A stretch of 64,000 nucleotides of DNA from Gramella sp. Hel_I_59. Its GTDB lineage: Bacteria > Bacteroidota > Bacteroidia > Flavobacteriales > Flavobacteriaceae. The notes under the pieces were generated by a model. The model was not told the DNA's origin. It worked only from the letters and a program-made list of their open reading frames with translations, and searched no databases. The stretch lies in NCBI RefSeq assembly GCF_006714895.1, contig NZ_VFME01000001.1:3372905-3436904 (forward strand). Direction: 5' to 3'. The number at the start of each line of letters is the position of its first letter. Within the stretch, counting starts at the first letter, position 1. The translations under genes and the position numbers were made by a program. Shown one piece after another: positions 43,897-52,099 of this stretch.

Positions 43897-45568
43897 CCAG
43901 GTATCTGTAGCTTACATGAACTGGCTCCAGCAGCTGGTGCTTATGGTAGGTCCTAAAAATGCCGCTATCATCGCCGCTCGTGCGATGGGAAAAACCACGG
44001 GTATTCTCGCCCCCAGGATTCAGGATGTTAGTTATGATATGCCCGGCTGTTATATGGCTATTTCCGGGGATACTTTTATGAACCTTCGCAAGAATGTGGT
44101 TCCGTCGCTTATGGACGGTTGGAAGATTCACGGCTGGCATGAAGATCATCACTACGTGGTAAACAAAAGACCTCCAAAAACCTTTGGGAAACCGTACAAA
44201 GCTCCTATAGAATATAAACATAGTATTACAGATTTTCTGGGAACACACTATAAGATGATAAGCCAGGACCGCCCTTCGGGGGGTGCCGGGGACTCCTATC
44301 AGCATATTGTTGGGGATGAAGTAAAGTATCAATCTAAAAAGAAAATAAGTAAGCTTACTCCTGCGAAACGTGGTGGTGAGTTAAAGTTTAGAAAATCGGT
44401 TTATTATGGTGGTGTCACCTTCACTACCGATATGCCTAATGTGAATCACGGTGAACATGACTGGATCCTGGACATGGAAAAGAACATGGATAAGGCTCAA
44501 ATAAAGCGAATTATTTATGCCGCTTTTATTCTGAACGAAATACGCGCTGAAGTTTTCCATGCAGAGCAGGAAGGAAATCGTTCCAAGATTGAAAAAGCAA
44601 AACGAAAGTTTAAGCGTTGGGAAGATCGCTGGATCTCCCAGCGAAAAAACAGCACCTTCTTTTATATCGCATCCAGTTTAGTAAACCTCGATTTCTTAGG
44701 ATTTGAATATTTGTTAGAACAGTTTGATGAGCTTGATTTTTCAGAATTATGTTCTGCTATATTTTCCATTCAACCCAAAATGGAAAAATCTAAAATGTTC
44801 TACCCGGCTTTGTCCGAGAATTTATTTAATAAAGACGGCTGGGACTACAGCAAACTGGATAACGACACCGACTGGACGCAAGAATACCAGGAAAGTTCCT
44901 TAGATTTAAAATACATCGATCACCGTGCACCCATTGAAGCTGGAATGGATACAGGAGGAATGTGTTCGCTTGTAACAGGACAGGAACAGGGAAATAAGAT
45001 TAGAGCTTTAAAAGAATTTTATACCGTTGGAACAGACTTCTTGATTGAACTCGGAAAACAATTTCGTGATTTTTACAGGCATCATAAAGAAAAGCATTTG
45101 GAGTTGTGGCCAGATCGTGCAGCCTTCGCTTATAAAAAACAGGGAGAAGATCACGCCAGTAAGTTTAAGAAAGCGATTGAATATGATGAGTTTGGAAATT
45201 CTACCGGCTGGACAGTTACGATTATGAACGAAAATCAGGAAACGATTTACCACTGGCAGGAATATGAACTTGCTTTAGCATTTATGACCAGGTCGAATCC
45301 AGACCTTCCAGAGTTACTAATTGATGGGAATACCTGTAAATGTTTAAAATCATCGATGGAGCTGGCAGAGAAAATTATTAAAACCTCAAAAACTGGATCT
45401 AAGACAGTTCACAAAAATAAAAGTTCAGAAAAACTGCCGGAAAAAGACCTTCCAATGAAGTCTACCAACATGAGTGATGCCTTCAAGTATTTCATGTGCA
45501 GGCCGAAGTTTTTGGAAAAAATAGGTGGTAACACGGTAAGATTCACCGGAATGCCAGGTGCACACTAA
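43865..45568 (+). CDS. Terminase large subunit
   Basis: 567 residues. The ATPase part shows a Walker A variant NAAIIAARAMGKTTGIL (near residue 38), and Walker B YQHIVGDEVKY. The nuclease part begins at AGMDTGGMCSLVTG (RNase H-type first Asp) and ends with MSDAFKYFM. It pumps DNA into the head and cuts it. Whether packaging uses cos or pac sites cannot be told from the sequence. Confidence 0.85.
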   Translation: MAKRTITAENDQVSVAYMNWLQQLVLMVGPKNAAIIAARAMGKTTGILAPRIQDVSYDMPGCYMAISGDTFMNLRKNVVPSLMDGWKIHGWHEDHHYVVNKRPPKTFGKPYKAPIEYKHSITDFLGTHYKMISQDRPSGGAGDSYQHIVGDEVKYQSKKKISKLTPAKRGGELKFRKSVYYGGVTFTTDMPNVNHGEHDWILDMEKNMDKAQIKRIIYAAFILNEIRAEVFHAEQEGNRSKIEKAKRKFKRWEDRWISQRKNSTFFYIASSLVNLDFLGFEYLLEQFDELDFSELCSAIFSIQPKMEKSKMFYPALSENLFNKDGWDYSKLDNDTDWTQEYQESSLDLKYIDHRAPIEAGMDTGGMCSLVTGQEQGNKIRALKEFYTVGTDFLIELGKQFRDFYRHHKEKHLELWPDRAAFAYKKQGEDHASKFKKAIEYDEFGNSTGWTVTIMNENQETIYHWQEYELALAFMTRSNPDLPELLIDGNTCKCLKSSMELAEKIIKTSKTGSKTVHKNKSSEKLPEKDLPMKSTNMSDAFKYFMCRPKFLEKIGGNTVRFTGMPGAH

Positions 45569-45757
45569 CAAGTTTTCCCTTGAAAAGTTCAAGTTTTCGC
45601 AACTATTTCCCTGAGGCAAATGGTTAAATAGCTGAAAATCAGCGAATCGACCCTATGCCCTATTTTTAATTTTCAATTCGTCTCACAGTTCTGCCCGCCA
45701 CGCTCAGACCTCTAAACGTAATTACACTTTGTTACCTTTTTTAGAGATATGATTGGG
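45569..45757. other. Gene-free gap after terminase
   Basis: 189 bases; no open frame or clear terminator. It leads directly into the next late promoter and could hold a packaging site, but nothing specific is visible. Confidence 0.3.
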
Positions 45758-45793
45758 TGTCCTTTTGCTGCCGCTTTCGCTTCGGTAATATTG
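45758..45793 (+). promoter_or_regulatory. Late promoter of the portal/tail block
   Basis: TGTCCTTTT (45758-45766), 19 bases, TAATATTG (45786-45793); ATG 45799 after 5 bases. Confidence 0.72.
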
Positions 45794-45798
45794 AGACA

Positions 45799-46068
45799 AT
45801 GAATACAACTACCTACACACTTGAAGAGGCTATTACGCTAATGAGGAATTGCTCTAAGCTTAGTAAGCCATTCAGTATCTACTATGCTAAGCTTGGAGGT
45901 GGCAAGAAGCGCATCGTTAACGCAAGCCTTCGGCCCATGGCATCAACCAAAGATGATCGCAATGCGAAGTACAAACTTCAGCTAAGAGACAATGATAATC
46001 ATGTAAACAGGAGTTGTTACATCCCTTTGCTAATGGAGGTGAATGGGATAGAAGTCAAATTGAAATAA
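45799..46068 (+). CDS. Small hypothetical protein before portal
   Basis: 89 residues from ATG 45799 (the frame opens earlier but would include the promoter). TTTYTLEEAITLMRNCSKLSKPFSIYYAKLGGGKKR; basic, alpha/beta. No family recognised; it is the first gene of the portal block. Confidence 0.6.
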   Translation: MNTTTYTLEEAITLMRNCSKLSKPFSIYYAKLGGGKKRIVNASLRPMASTKDDRNAKYKLQLRDNDNHVNRSCYIPLLMEVNGIEVKLK

Positions 46069-46069
46069 G

Positions 46070-47461
46070 ATGGGACACAGATTACCTTCAGGAAAAGAAT
46101 ATTTAGGTGTAGCAGATGGCAAGGCTCATTACTTCGAGATAGCAGGCCGAGAGGCAACTGGATCTAACGCATCCAATTCTAAGGAAGAATTCAGCCGGTG
46201 GAATGAGAACCCATTAAGATTGGGAGACTACCAAGTAATACCCTTCGGCACCAACAATGATATACCAGATGAAGTCCAAGAAACTATATTCCCTAATCAC
46301 CTTGCTCCTACAATACTTGATCGTAAGTCTAACTTAGCCTTTGGTCAGGGGCCTTACCTGTACAGGTTCAAGCCGGACGGAAGCCAGGCAACCCGAGATC
46401 CAATAGAAGATGCGGCAATTACCCAATGGCTGGATGATATCGATGTAGAGATACTTTCCTTTCAACGGTCTGTGGAATATTATTACATAGATAACGTGTT
46501 TACGAAGATTCGTAATCTTAGAGGCTCCAGGCTTGGAATGAATAAGATGGCGCCGGTACTGGAAGAAATGACTTCCAAGAGATGCAGACTGGCTTATAGA
46601 AAAGGAGCGAGATCTAAGAAACCCACGCATGTGGTGGTGGGAGACTGGAAGAATTCCTCTAACCAGGCAGACTTTGAAGTATATCCACTTTGGGATCGTA
46701 AGAACCCCACTAAATATCCAATATCTATTCATTACACAAACTCCAAAAGTTTTGGAATGGAAGATTATGCGTTACCAAAAGCATATGGAACTCTCAACTG
46801 GATAAAGAGATCTACTGCAGCTCCACGTATTATTGAAGCTTTTACAAATAACTCTCTAAATATTCGCTTTCATATAACGTCACCTCAGAAATTCTGGTCT
46901 GATAAGGAACAGGAATTAAAAAATAAGTGTAAAAACACTCAGGGACTTACTTATAGCCCCAAAATGCTAGAGGATCTAGAAGAGCAAATCTTTGATAGCT
47001 TATCTCAGGTACTTTCCGGAATCGATAACGTGGGCAAGTTCTGGCACAACAAAACCGTAACCACAATGATAGGTAATACCCCAGTTGAAGAAGGCTGGAA
47101 AATCACACCTATTAAGCAGGAAGTAAAAGAATATGTAGAAGCCCAGATCAAGGTAGCAGATAAGTCCGATTTTGCCGTACAGGCCGGTCTATCGCTTCAT
47201 GCTTCCCTTGCTAATGTTGGTGCAGACGGAAAGTCCGATTCAGGCTCTGAACAGCTTTACGCTTACCAGATCCACCAGTTAACTGGAATACCTGTCGCAG
47301 AGCTTTTTATCTGCAAGGTCTTTAACGATGTGATCAAGGCATATTTTAAAACCGACATCAAACTTGGATTCTACCAGATTTCAGCACAAAGAGAACAGGA
47401 CACTTCAGAATCTAGCCGAACAAAAAACCAATCTGCCATTAAACCTAAAAAAGCCGAATGA
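46070..47461 (+). CDS. Portal protein
   Basis: 463 residues. Portal-like features are the N-terminal ENPLRLGDYQVIPFGTNNDIPD and HLAPTILDRKSNLAFGQGPYLYRF, a central stem with TYSPKMLEDLEEQIFDSLSQVL, and a C-terminal clip and crown with HASLANVGADGKSDSGSEQLYAYQIHQ. It forms the ring through which DNA enters. Position after terminase fits. It overlaps the next ATG by 4 bases. Confidence 0.75.
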   Translation: MGHRLPSGKEYLGVADGKAHYFEIAGREATGSNASNSKEEFSRWNENPLRLGDYQVIPFGTNNDIPDEVQETIFPNHLAPTILDRKSNLAFGQGPYLYRFKPDGSQATRDPIEDAAITQWLDDIDVEILSFQRSVEYYYIDNVFTKIRNLRGSRLGMNKMAPVLEEMTSKRCRLAYRKGARSKKPTHVVVGDWKNSSNQADFEVYPLWDRKNPTKYPISIHYTNSKSFGMEDYALPKAYGTLNWIKRSTAAPRIIEAFTNNSLNIRFHITSPQKFWSDKEQELKNKCKNTQGLTYSPKMLEDLEEQIFDSLSQVLSGIDNVGKFWHNKTVTTMIGNTPVEEGWKITPIKQEVKEYVEAQIKVADKSDFAVQAGLSLHASLANVGADGKSDSGSEQLYAYQIHQLTGIPVAELFICKVFNDVIKAYFKTDIKLGFYQISAQREQDTSESSRTKNQSAIKPKKAE

Positions 47462-48396
47462 AACTACTTTTTAATAAAGCAGACCAGGGACAGGAAGAAA
47501 TTAAGGAGCTTTTAGGCTTCATTAATAGAGATCTCAAATACAAAAATCTAGTTTCAGATATCGAGCTGCAAACGCCATTACTTATAGATTTTATAAGTAA
47601 GCCGGTGTACGATAAGATAGAAGAATTCTACCAGAGCGAACAAACTGGAGAGAATGCTGAAATCATGAAGGTAGCATTAAAAACTGCGCAGCTGTACATC
47701 TTATTACAAGCTTACTTGCAGTATGCTCCTAATGCAGATGTAATGCATACTACCTCCGGTAGAAATGTGCAAATGCCAAATAATTCCAAGATGGCTTGGG
47801 ACTGGATGCTGAAGAAGGATGAAGTAAATACCGAGCGTAGAAGCTACCGCGCCCTGGACGCTTTAATTCAGGCATTAGATGAAATGGAGCTGGCAGAATG
47901 GATCGCCAGCGAAGAATATAAAACCGCTCAGGGTTTATTTATTACCAGAACAAACCAGTTCCAGAAGATCTACCCTATAGAAAATAGCGGGCAATTGTAC
48001 TATCGTATGGTGCCTTTTATGAGCGATATCGAAGCAGAGACGCTTATCCCTATCCTGGGAGTAGATAAGATCGAGGAGCTAAAGATTGATCTAAATGCAG
48101 GCACTTTTACACCAGATGGCCAGCTTATTCTATACTGTCGCAAGATCGTTGGTTTTCATGCAATGTCACGAGCGTTGACTTTACTGCCAGATGAGATGCT
48201 GCCTTTCAAGTACAATGTGAAAATGAAAACTGAAGACTTGGAAGCGCTAAGGGAAAGCCGGTCTGCTAAATTCAAGGGAATGGCCGAGGATTTTGAAAAG
48301 CTTCTCGAGCAGATCTTTGCGGGGCAGAATGAAGTAGAGTACGAAACAGACCAGCTCTACGGAATAAAGGATGGAAAGAAACATGTAAATCTATGA
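47458..48396 (+). CDS. Phage head-tail connector-like protein (DUF6712-like)
   Basis: 312 residues. MKLLFNKADQGQEEIKELLGFINRDLKYKNLVSDIELQTP and later YYRMVPFMSDIEAETLIPILGVDKIEEL resemble the DUF6712-type structural proteins of Bacteroidota phages, often next to portal. A connector role is likely. Overlaps both neighbours by 4 bases. Confidence 0.6.
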   Translation: MKLLFNKADQGQEEIKELLGFINRDLKYKNLVSDIELQTPLLIDFISKPVYDKIEEFYQSEQTGENAEIMKVALKTAQLYILLQAYLQYAPNADVMHTTSGRNVQMPNNSKMAWDWMLKKDEVNTERRSYRALDALIQALDEMELAEWIASEEYKTAQGLFITRTNQFQKIYPIENSGQLYYRMVPFMSDIEAETLIPILGVDKIEELKIDLNAGTFTPDGQLILYCRKIVGFHAMSRALTLLPDEMLPFKYNVKMKTEDLEALRESRSAKFKGMAEDFEKLLEQIFAGQNEVEYETDQLYGIKDGKKHVNL

Positions 48397-48674
48397 AATA
48401 TTACAGTGAAAAGCAGAGAGGAAAACTTCACAATTTAATGCTGAAGCTCGCACTCAGGAAAGCTTTAAAAAGAAAGAGGAGATTTCGTGCATTAAGGAAA
48501 AATCCAGTAAGACATGCTGAATATCAAATTGGAGTAAATGTTTTGGGTCAACCAGTTTATGCAATCCATACTATTTGCGAAACACTAAGTAAATATCAAA
48601 AACCAGGAATACAAGTAACAAATCAAATTCTAACATCTTATGAACAAACTAAAACTAATTTTTCAAGCCATTAA
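48393..48674 (+). CDS. Small basic phage protein
   Basis: 93 residues with an extremely basic first third (KLALRKALKRKRRFRALRKNPVRHAEYQ). Overlaps the previous stop by 4 bases and the next gene by 35. Likely a connector or DNA-contacting protein; no family. Confidence 0.55.
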   Translation: MKYYSEKQRGKLHNLMLKLALRKALKRKRRFRALRKNPVRHAEYQIGVNVLGQPVYAIHTICETLSKYQKPGIQVTNQILTSYEQTKTNFSSH

Positions 48675-48954
48675 AGCATTCTTTTACAGTTTAACCCCGC
48701 AGGCCCGAAAGGAAAGGCGAGAAGAAAAATACTATGAGGAGGCACTTAAGAATATGCAGGGACCAGAAGCTCTGGAGCTATTTCAAAAAAGAATCCTGCA
48801 GCGCGATATCAATGATTTTCTGAATAGAGACAAGAAGATCAGGATTTTACCAGAAACGCAGAAAGTACTGCTGGTAAAAGATAAATTCCGCAAAGATTTA
48901 AAATTGCTTAAGCTTACCGTTTGCCCAGAAACTATAAAATTAATTAGCGCATGA
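48640..48954 (+). CDS. Hypothetical small phage protein
   Basis: 104 residues, basic and helical (FFYSLTPQARKERREEKYYEEALKNM, LLVKDKFRKDLKLLKLTV). Starts within the end of the preceding gene. No family recognised. Confidence 0.55.
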   Translation: MNKLKLIFQAIKAFFYSLTPQARKERREEKYYEEALKNMQGPEALELFQKRILQRDINDFLNRDKKIRILPETQKVLLVKDKFRKDLKLLKLTVCPETIKLISA

Positions 48955-49049
48955 TGCCATATATAGATTCATTATCTGTTTTTTGGATCTGCTTATGTAT
49001 TGGCTTTTGCTTTTTATGTATGGCCTTAGGCGGGAAATGGAATAAGTAA
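48951..49049 (+). CDS. 32-residue membrane peptide
   Basis: ATGATG at 48951 overlaps the previous TGA; TAA at 49047 touches the next ATG. The product is one hydrophobic helix (SVFWICLCIGFCFLCMALG) with four Cys and a KWNK end. The tight packing supports translation. Possible membrane partner of the SPFH protein. Confidence 0.55.
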   Translation: MMPYIDSLSVFWICLCIGFCFLCMALGGKWNK

Positions 49050-49592
49050 ATGGGACAGATTCAACAATTTATAGAATACATTTTTAATGCACTCAAGATA
49101 TGGGTGATCGTGCAACCATGGGAAGCCGGCATTCGGGTTCGTAACGGTAAAAAGATCAAAAAACTAGATAAAGGCATTCACTTTAAACTACCCTATTTTG
49201 ATAGTGTTTATGTCCAGGAGATCCGCCTTCGTGTAAGAGAATTGCCCATGCAAACACTTACTTCTAAAGATCTTAAAACCATCACACTTAACAGTTCGAT
49301 TGGTTATTCTATAAGAGATATCGAGAAGCTATACCAAACACTATACAGGCCAGAAATGACCCTTCAAAACATTGCGATGAGTGCCATTGCAGAAGTTGTT
49401 TATACAACGAATGCCAGGGACGTAAGTCCGGAGTTATTAGAGAAAAGTGTTTTATCAAAACTCTCTGCAGAAGATTACGGTCTCAACTACGAGTATTTTA
49501 AAGTAACAAATTTTGCAGTGGTTAGAACGTACAGGCTTATCCAGGATCAAAGCTGGGTAGATTCTGGATTTTCTTTAAATGAAAAGAAATAA
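49050..49592 (+). CDS. SPFH/band-7 (stomatin-like) phage protein
   Basis: 180 residues. An N-terminal amphipathic or membrane helix (YIFNALKIWVIVQPWEAGIRVRNGK) is followed by the band-7 core: KGIHFKLPYFDSVYVQEIRLRVRELPMQTLTSKDLKTITLNSSIGYSI, then the SAIAEVV helix. SPFH proteins form membrane rings and scaffolds. To find one in a phage tail gene block is unusual. It is preceded by a tiny membrane peptide without a gap. Confidence 0.75.
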   Translation: MGQIQQFIEYIFNALKIWVIVQPWEAGIRVRNGKKIKKLDKGIHFKLPYFDSVYVQEIRLRVRELPMQTLTSKDLKTITLNSSIGYSIRDIEKLYQTLYRPEMTLQNIAMSAIAEVVYTTNARDVSPELLEKSVLSKLSAEDYGLNYEYFKVTNFAVVRTYRLIQDQSWVDSGFSLNEKK

Positions 49593-50451
49593 CATGCACA
49601 GCATTCAATTCGGTAAAATAACCAAAGAATTTCCTGAAGGTATTGCAGAGATGAGCGATGCACAGTATCGCTATTTTTCATTCCTGGAGCTTAATCGCCA
49701 GCAAGGTCGTATGGATATGAAAACCCTGGAAACATTGTTTGTCTATTTTGTAATGGATATGGTTCATGCCAGCGAATCTCCAAAATCAGTAGAAAACATC
49801 ACTCGCCTTCGTGAGTTGGTACGCCCCTATTTTGTAGATCAGGAAAGCAAGAATAAAAAAGAGATCCGGAAAATTGTAGATCTTAATTTTGTGAAGAATC
49901 CCCTTCCAGAAATCATCATAGATAAGACTGTTTTATTGGGACCCGATGCTGCCCTGGCTAATTGCAGCTATGAAGAAGTATTTGTACACTGCCAGAATGC
50001 GATGATCGATTTTTGTAATACAAATGATCAGACATGCCTTGATGAAATGGTAGCCGTATTGTACAGGCCGGCACGCAAGAATAAACGCCCAAAATTTTCT
50101 TCGGAAGATTTAGAAGAAAGAATCCAGCTGGTAAGCAAATTACCACCAGAAGTGAAATTTGGAGTTTTTATGTTTTTCTCCAGCTGCCACAAATTCATTA
50201 CCACTGCAGATGCACTTACATTAAAAGGCGGAATTGAGGTAAACATTGCCCAGCTTTTCAAACCTTCTAAGAAAAAAGCAAAAGGCGTGGGACCTGTGGG
50301 TGTCATTTGGGACCTCGCAGAAAGTAATGTTTTCGGGAATGCAGAAGACACTGGAAAAGTAAATGTGTACGATGTACTCGTGCGCATGGTGCAGTTGCAT
50401 GAAAAAGCAGAAGAATTAAAGAAAAAAGATGATCACAGAAGCAAAACTTAG
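49579..50451 (+). CDS. Phage protein of the tail block, hypothetical
   Basis: 290 residues. MHSIQFGKITKEFPEGIAEMSDAQYRYFSFLELNRQQG at the start; helical; PSKKKAKGVGPVGVIWDLAESNVFGNAEDTGKVNVYDVLVRMVQLHEKA at the end resembles tail-assembly chaperone-type tails. Start at 49579 overlaps the SPFH gene; ATG 49594 is possible. It lies in the place of tail assembly proteins, upstream of the tape measure. Confidence 0.55.
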   Translation: MKRNNMHSIQFGKITKEFPEGIAEMSDAQYRYFSFLELNRQQGRMDMKTLETLFVYFVMDMVHASESPKSVENITRLRELVRPYFVDQESKNKKEIRKIVDLNFVKNPLPEIIIDKTVLLGPDAALANCSYEEVFVHCQNAMIDFCNTNDQTCLDEMVAVLYRPARKNKRPKFSSEDLEERIQLVSKLPPEVKFGVFMFFSSCHKFITTADALTLKGGIEVNIAQLFKPSKKKAKGVGPVGVIWDLAESNVFGNAEDTGKVNVYDVLVRMVQLHEKAEELKKKDDHRSKT

Positions 50452-50878
50452 CAGGATCCAGGAAATGGCAAAAGCCGATAATCCTGAAATTAAACATAAC
50501 ATCACTTTAGTAACAGATGAAGATGTTGCGATCTTCACCAGGGATATGCCTGGCGATGAATTAGTTCTTTTTGGAGTTTTACCGTCTTTTGGTTTAGACT
50601 TTAAGAACCTGGATGAGTTTAAGCATAAGAATAAAATGATTTTCTTCTTAATGTACAAACATGACATTAACGAGGGGTATGATGCATACCGCAAGCTTTA
50701 TAATGATACTGCAGCACACGTGCTCCGGTTCGAAAAGTGGTTGTTTGAACAAAGCGAAAAGTTTCAGGGTGATTGCCTTTTTAAGGATATAGATTTTAGA
50801 ACTTTTGATGCAGATCCCGTTAGTAACTACAAAGGCTTTTATGGGTATATGATGCATTTCGATTTAAAGACAAAATAA
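50429..50878 (+). CDS. Hypothetical phage protein of the tail block
   Basis: 149 residues (MITEAKLSRIQEMAKADNPEIKHNITLVTDEDVAIFTRDM, LRFEKWLFEQSEKFQGDCLF). Overlaps the previous gene by 23 bases, which recalls the paired chaperone genes before tape measure in other phages. No slippery site is obvious. Function unknown. Confidence 0.55.
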   Translation: MITEAKLSRIQEMAKADNPEIKHNITLVTDEDVAIFTRDMPGDELVLFGVLPSFGLDFKNLDEFKHKNKMIFFLMYKHDINEGYDAYRKLYNDTAAHVLRFEKWLFEQSEKFQGDCLFKDIDFRTFDADPVSNYKGFYGYMMHFDLKTK

Positions 50879-50879
50879 T

Positions 50880-51014
50880 ATGGGACCTAATAAAATAAAT
50901 GAAGATTCTTTTAAAGTTCATGAGTTTTATAGATATGAAAATACAGAACCAACCAGAGCTGAAAGAAGAAAACTCGAGAGACAAGAGAATAAAAATCGAT
51001 TCAAAAAACAATGA
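50880..51014 (+). CDS. 44-residue basic peptide
   Basis: ATG 50880 immediately after the previous TAA; 44 residues, very basic at the end (RAERRKLERQENKNRFKKQ). Followed by a terminator. No family recognised. Confidence 0.5.
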   Translation: MGPNKINEDSFKVHEFYRYENTEPTRAERRKLERQENKNRFKKQ

Positions 51015-51084
51015 AAATAATACACCTTAATACCAACATACAGATTCGTTCACCGGGTCCTACTTCCCCACGAACGTCTGTCAT

Positions 51085-51108
51085 ACGTCCCTTCGGGGAC
51101 GTTTTTTA
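51085..51108 (+). terminator. Terminator before the cassette gene
   Basis: ACGTCCC, TTC, GGGGACGT with a run of six Ts. Confidence 0.85.
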
Positions 51109-51140
51109 TTATATATTAGTAATTCAATTAATACTGTACT

Positions 51141-51602
51141 ATGGGAATATTCAACCGAAAATCTAAAATAAACAAAGGTTATCAGGAACTATTAATGGAA
51201 GCGCCAAGCATTCCAGACAGTACTTTTTTATTGGAAGATGAAGAAACAAATTCATCTAACCAGAAATTAAAAAATTACTTTAAAAAAACCGATGAACTAT
51301 ATTTCTGGTATTTCGATGAAATGGTATTAAAAGATTTTGAAGGCATACCAAATAAAAACTTCATCTTTCATAAAAGAAAAATTAATTCGGTGAAAAATCT
51401 GAAGGATATCGTCAACCAATTTTACAATCATTATGGTATTGATGATAATGGAGCCGGTATGTTTGATAAGCAGGATACAATTGATATCAAAGAAGGTTAT
51501 TGGAGCGGAAGAACTTACACAGATTCTAAACATAAACATCCGGCATTATTTTCATACGATAAAAACGAAGGATTGGATCTCACCATTTTCTATACTGGAT
51601 AA
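51141..51602 (+). CDS. Hypothetical AT-rich protein flanked by two terminators
   Basis: 153 residues (IFNRKSKINKGYQELLMEAPSIPDSTFLLEDEETN, ELYFWYFDEMVLKDFEGIPNKNFIFHKRKINSVKNLKDIVNQFYNHYG). No family recognised. AT-rich and placed between two intrinsic terminators, it is a self-contained unit. It probably has a promoter in the 32 bases upstream, where no late motif exists. Confidence 0.6.
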   Translation: MGIFNRKSKINKGYQELLMEAPSIPDSTFLLEDEETNSSNQKLKNYFKKTDELYFWYFDEMVLKDFEGIPNKNFIFHKRKINSVKNLKDIVNQFYNHYGIDDNGAGMFDKQDTIDIKEGYWSGRTYTDSKHKHPALFSYDKNEGLDLTIFYTG

Positions 51603-51623
51603 AATCTTCAACATTCCTAAGAA

Positions 51624-51648
51624 CCGCCAAAGTGCGGTTTTTTTTATG
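51624..51648 (+). terminator. Terminator after the cassette gene
   Basis: ACCGC, CAAAGT, GCGGT, then seven Ts. Confidence 0.85.
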
Positions 51649-51669
51649 TCTTCACTTAACCTTCTAGTG

Positions 51670-51705
51670 TGTCCTTTTAGGAGCGCATCCGCGTTCCTAA
51701 ACTTG
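51670..51705 (+). promoter_or_regulatory. Late promoter of the tape-measure block
   Basis: TGTCCTTTT (51670-51678), 19 bases, TAAACTTG (51698-51705); ATG 51710 after 4 bases. Confidence 0.72.
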
Positions 51706-51709
51706 TATT

Positions 51710-52099
51710 ATGAATGGCATAGAAACGCTTCAGTCGCGTAATGGCGACAACCTGATTAAAAAAGCATTTATAGAAAAGGTTCTCAACGAGGAAGCCGAAA
51801 ATATGAAAAATGCTCAGGATCGAATTTTATCAAATTTAACTTCCACCCAGAAGATAGATTTAATTGAGTTCTCCAGAAAATATACGGTCACAGACGCTAC
51901 ACTTCATCATGAACATCATATACAACAGCGTTTTATAGATATGAAACGTACCAGATACGGAAAGCAGAAGCCTGTTAAAATTCATAACTCCATTATCTAC
52001 GGCCATTTCAACAATATCATTTTCAAGTTAAAATATAACCTCACTGAACAAATTCGGGCACAGTTAGGTAAAGACCTAAATATTGAGCTTTATGGGTAA
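51710..52099 (+). CDS. Hypothetical phage tail-block protein
   Basis: 129 residues (IETLQSRNGDNLIKKAFIEKVLNEEAENMKNAQDRILSNLTS, FSRKYTVTDATLHHEHHIQQRFIDM). Helical. It overlaps the tape measure gene by 8 bases, so it is likely a tail assembly or head-tail joining protein. No family recognised. Confidence 0.6.
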   Translation: MNGIETLQSRNGDNLIKKAFIEKVLNEEAENMKNAQDRILSNLTSTQKIDLIEFSRKYTVTDATLHHEHHIQQRFIDMKRTRYGKQKPVKIHNSIIYGHFNNIIFKLKYNLTEQIRAQLGKDLNIELYG

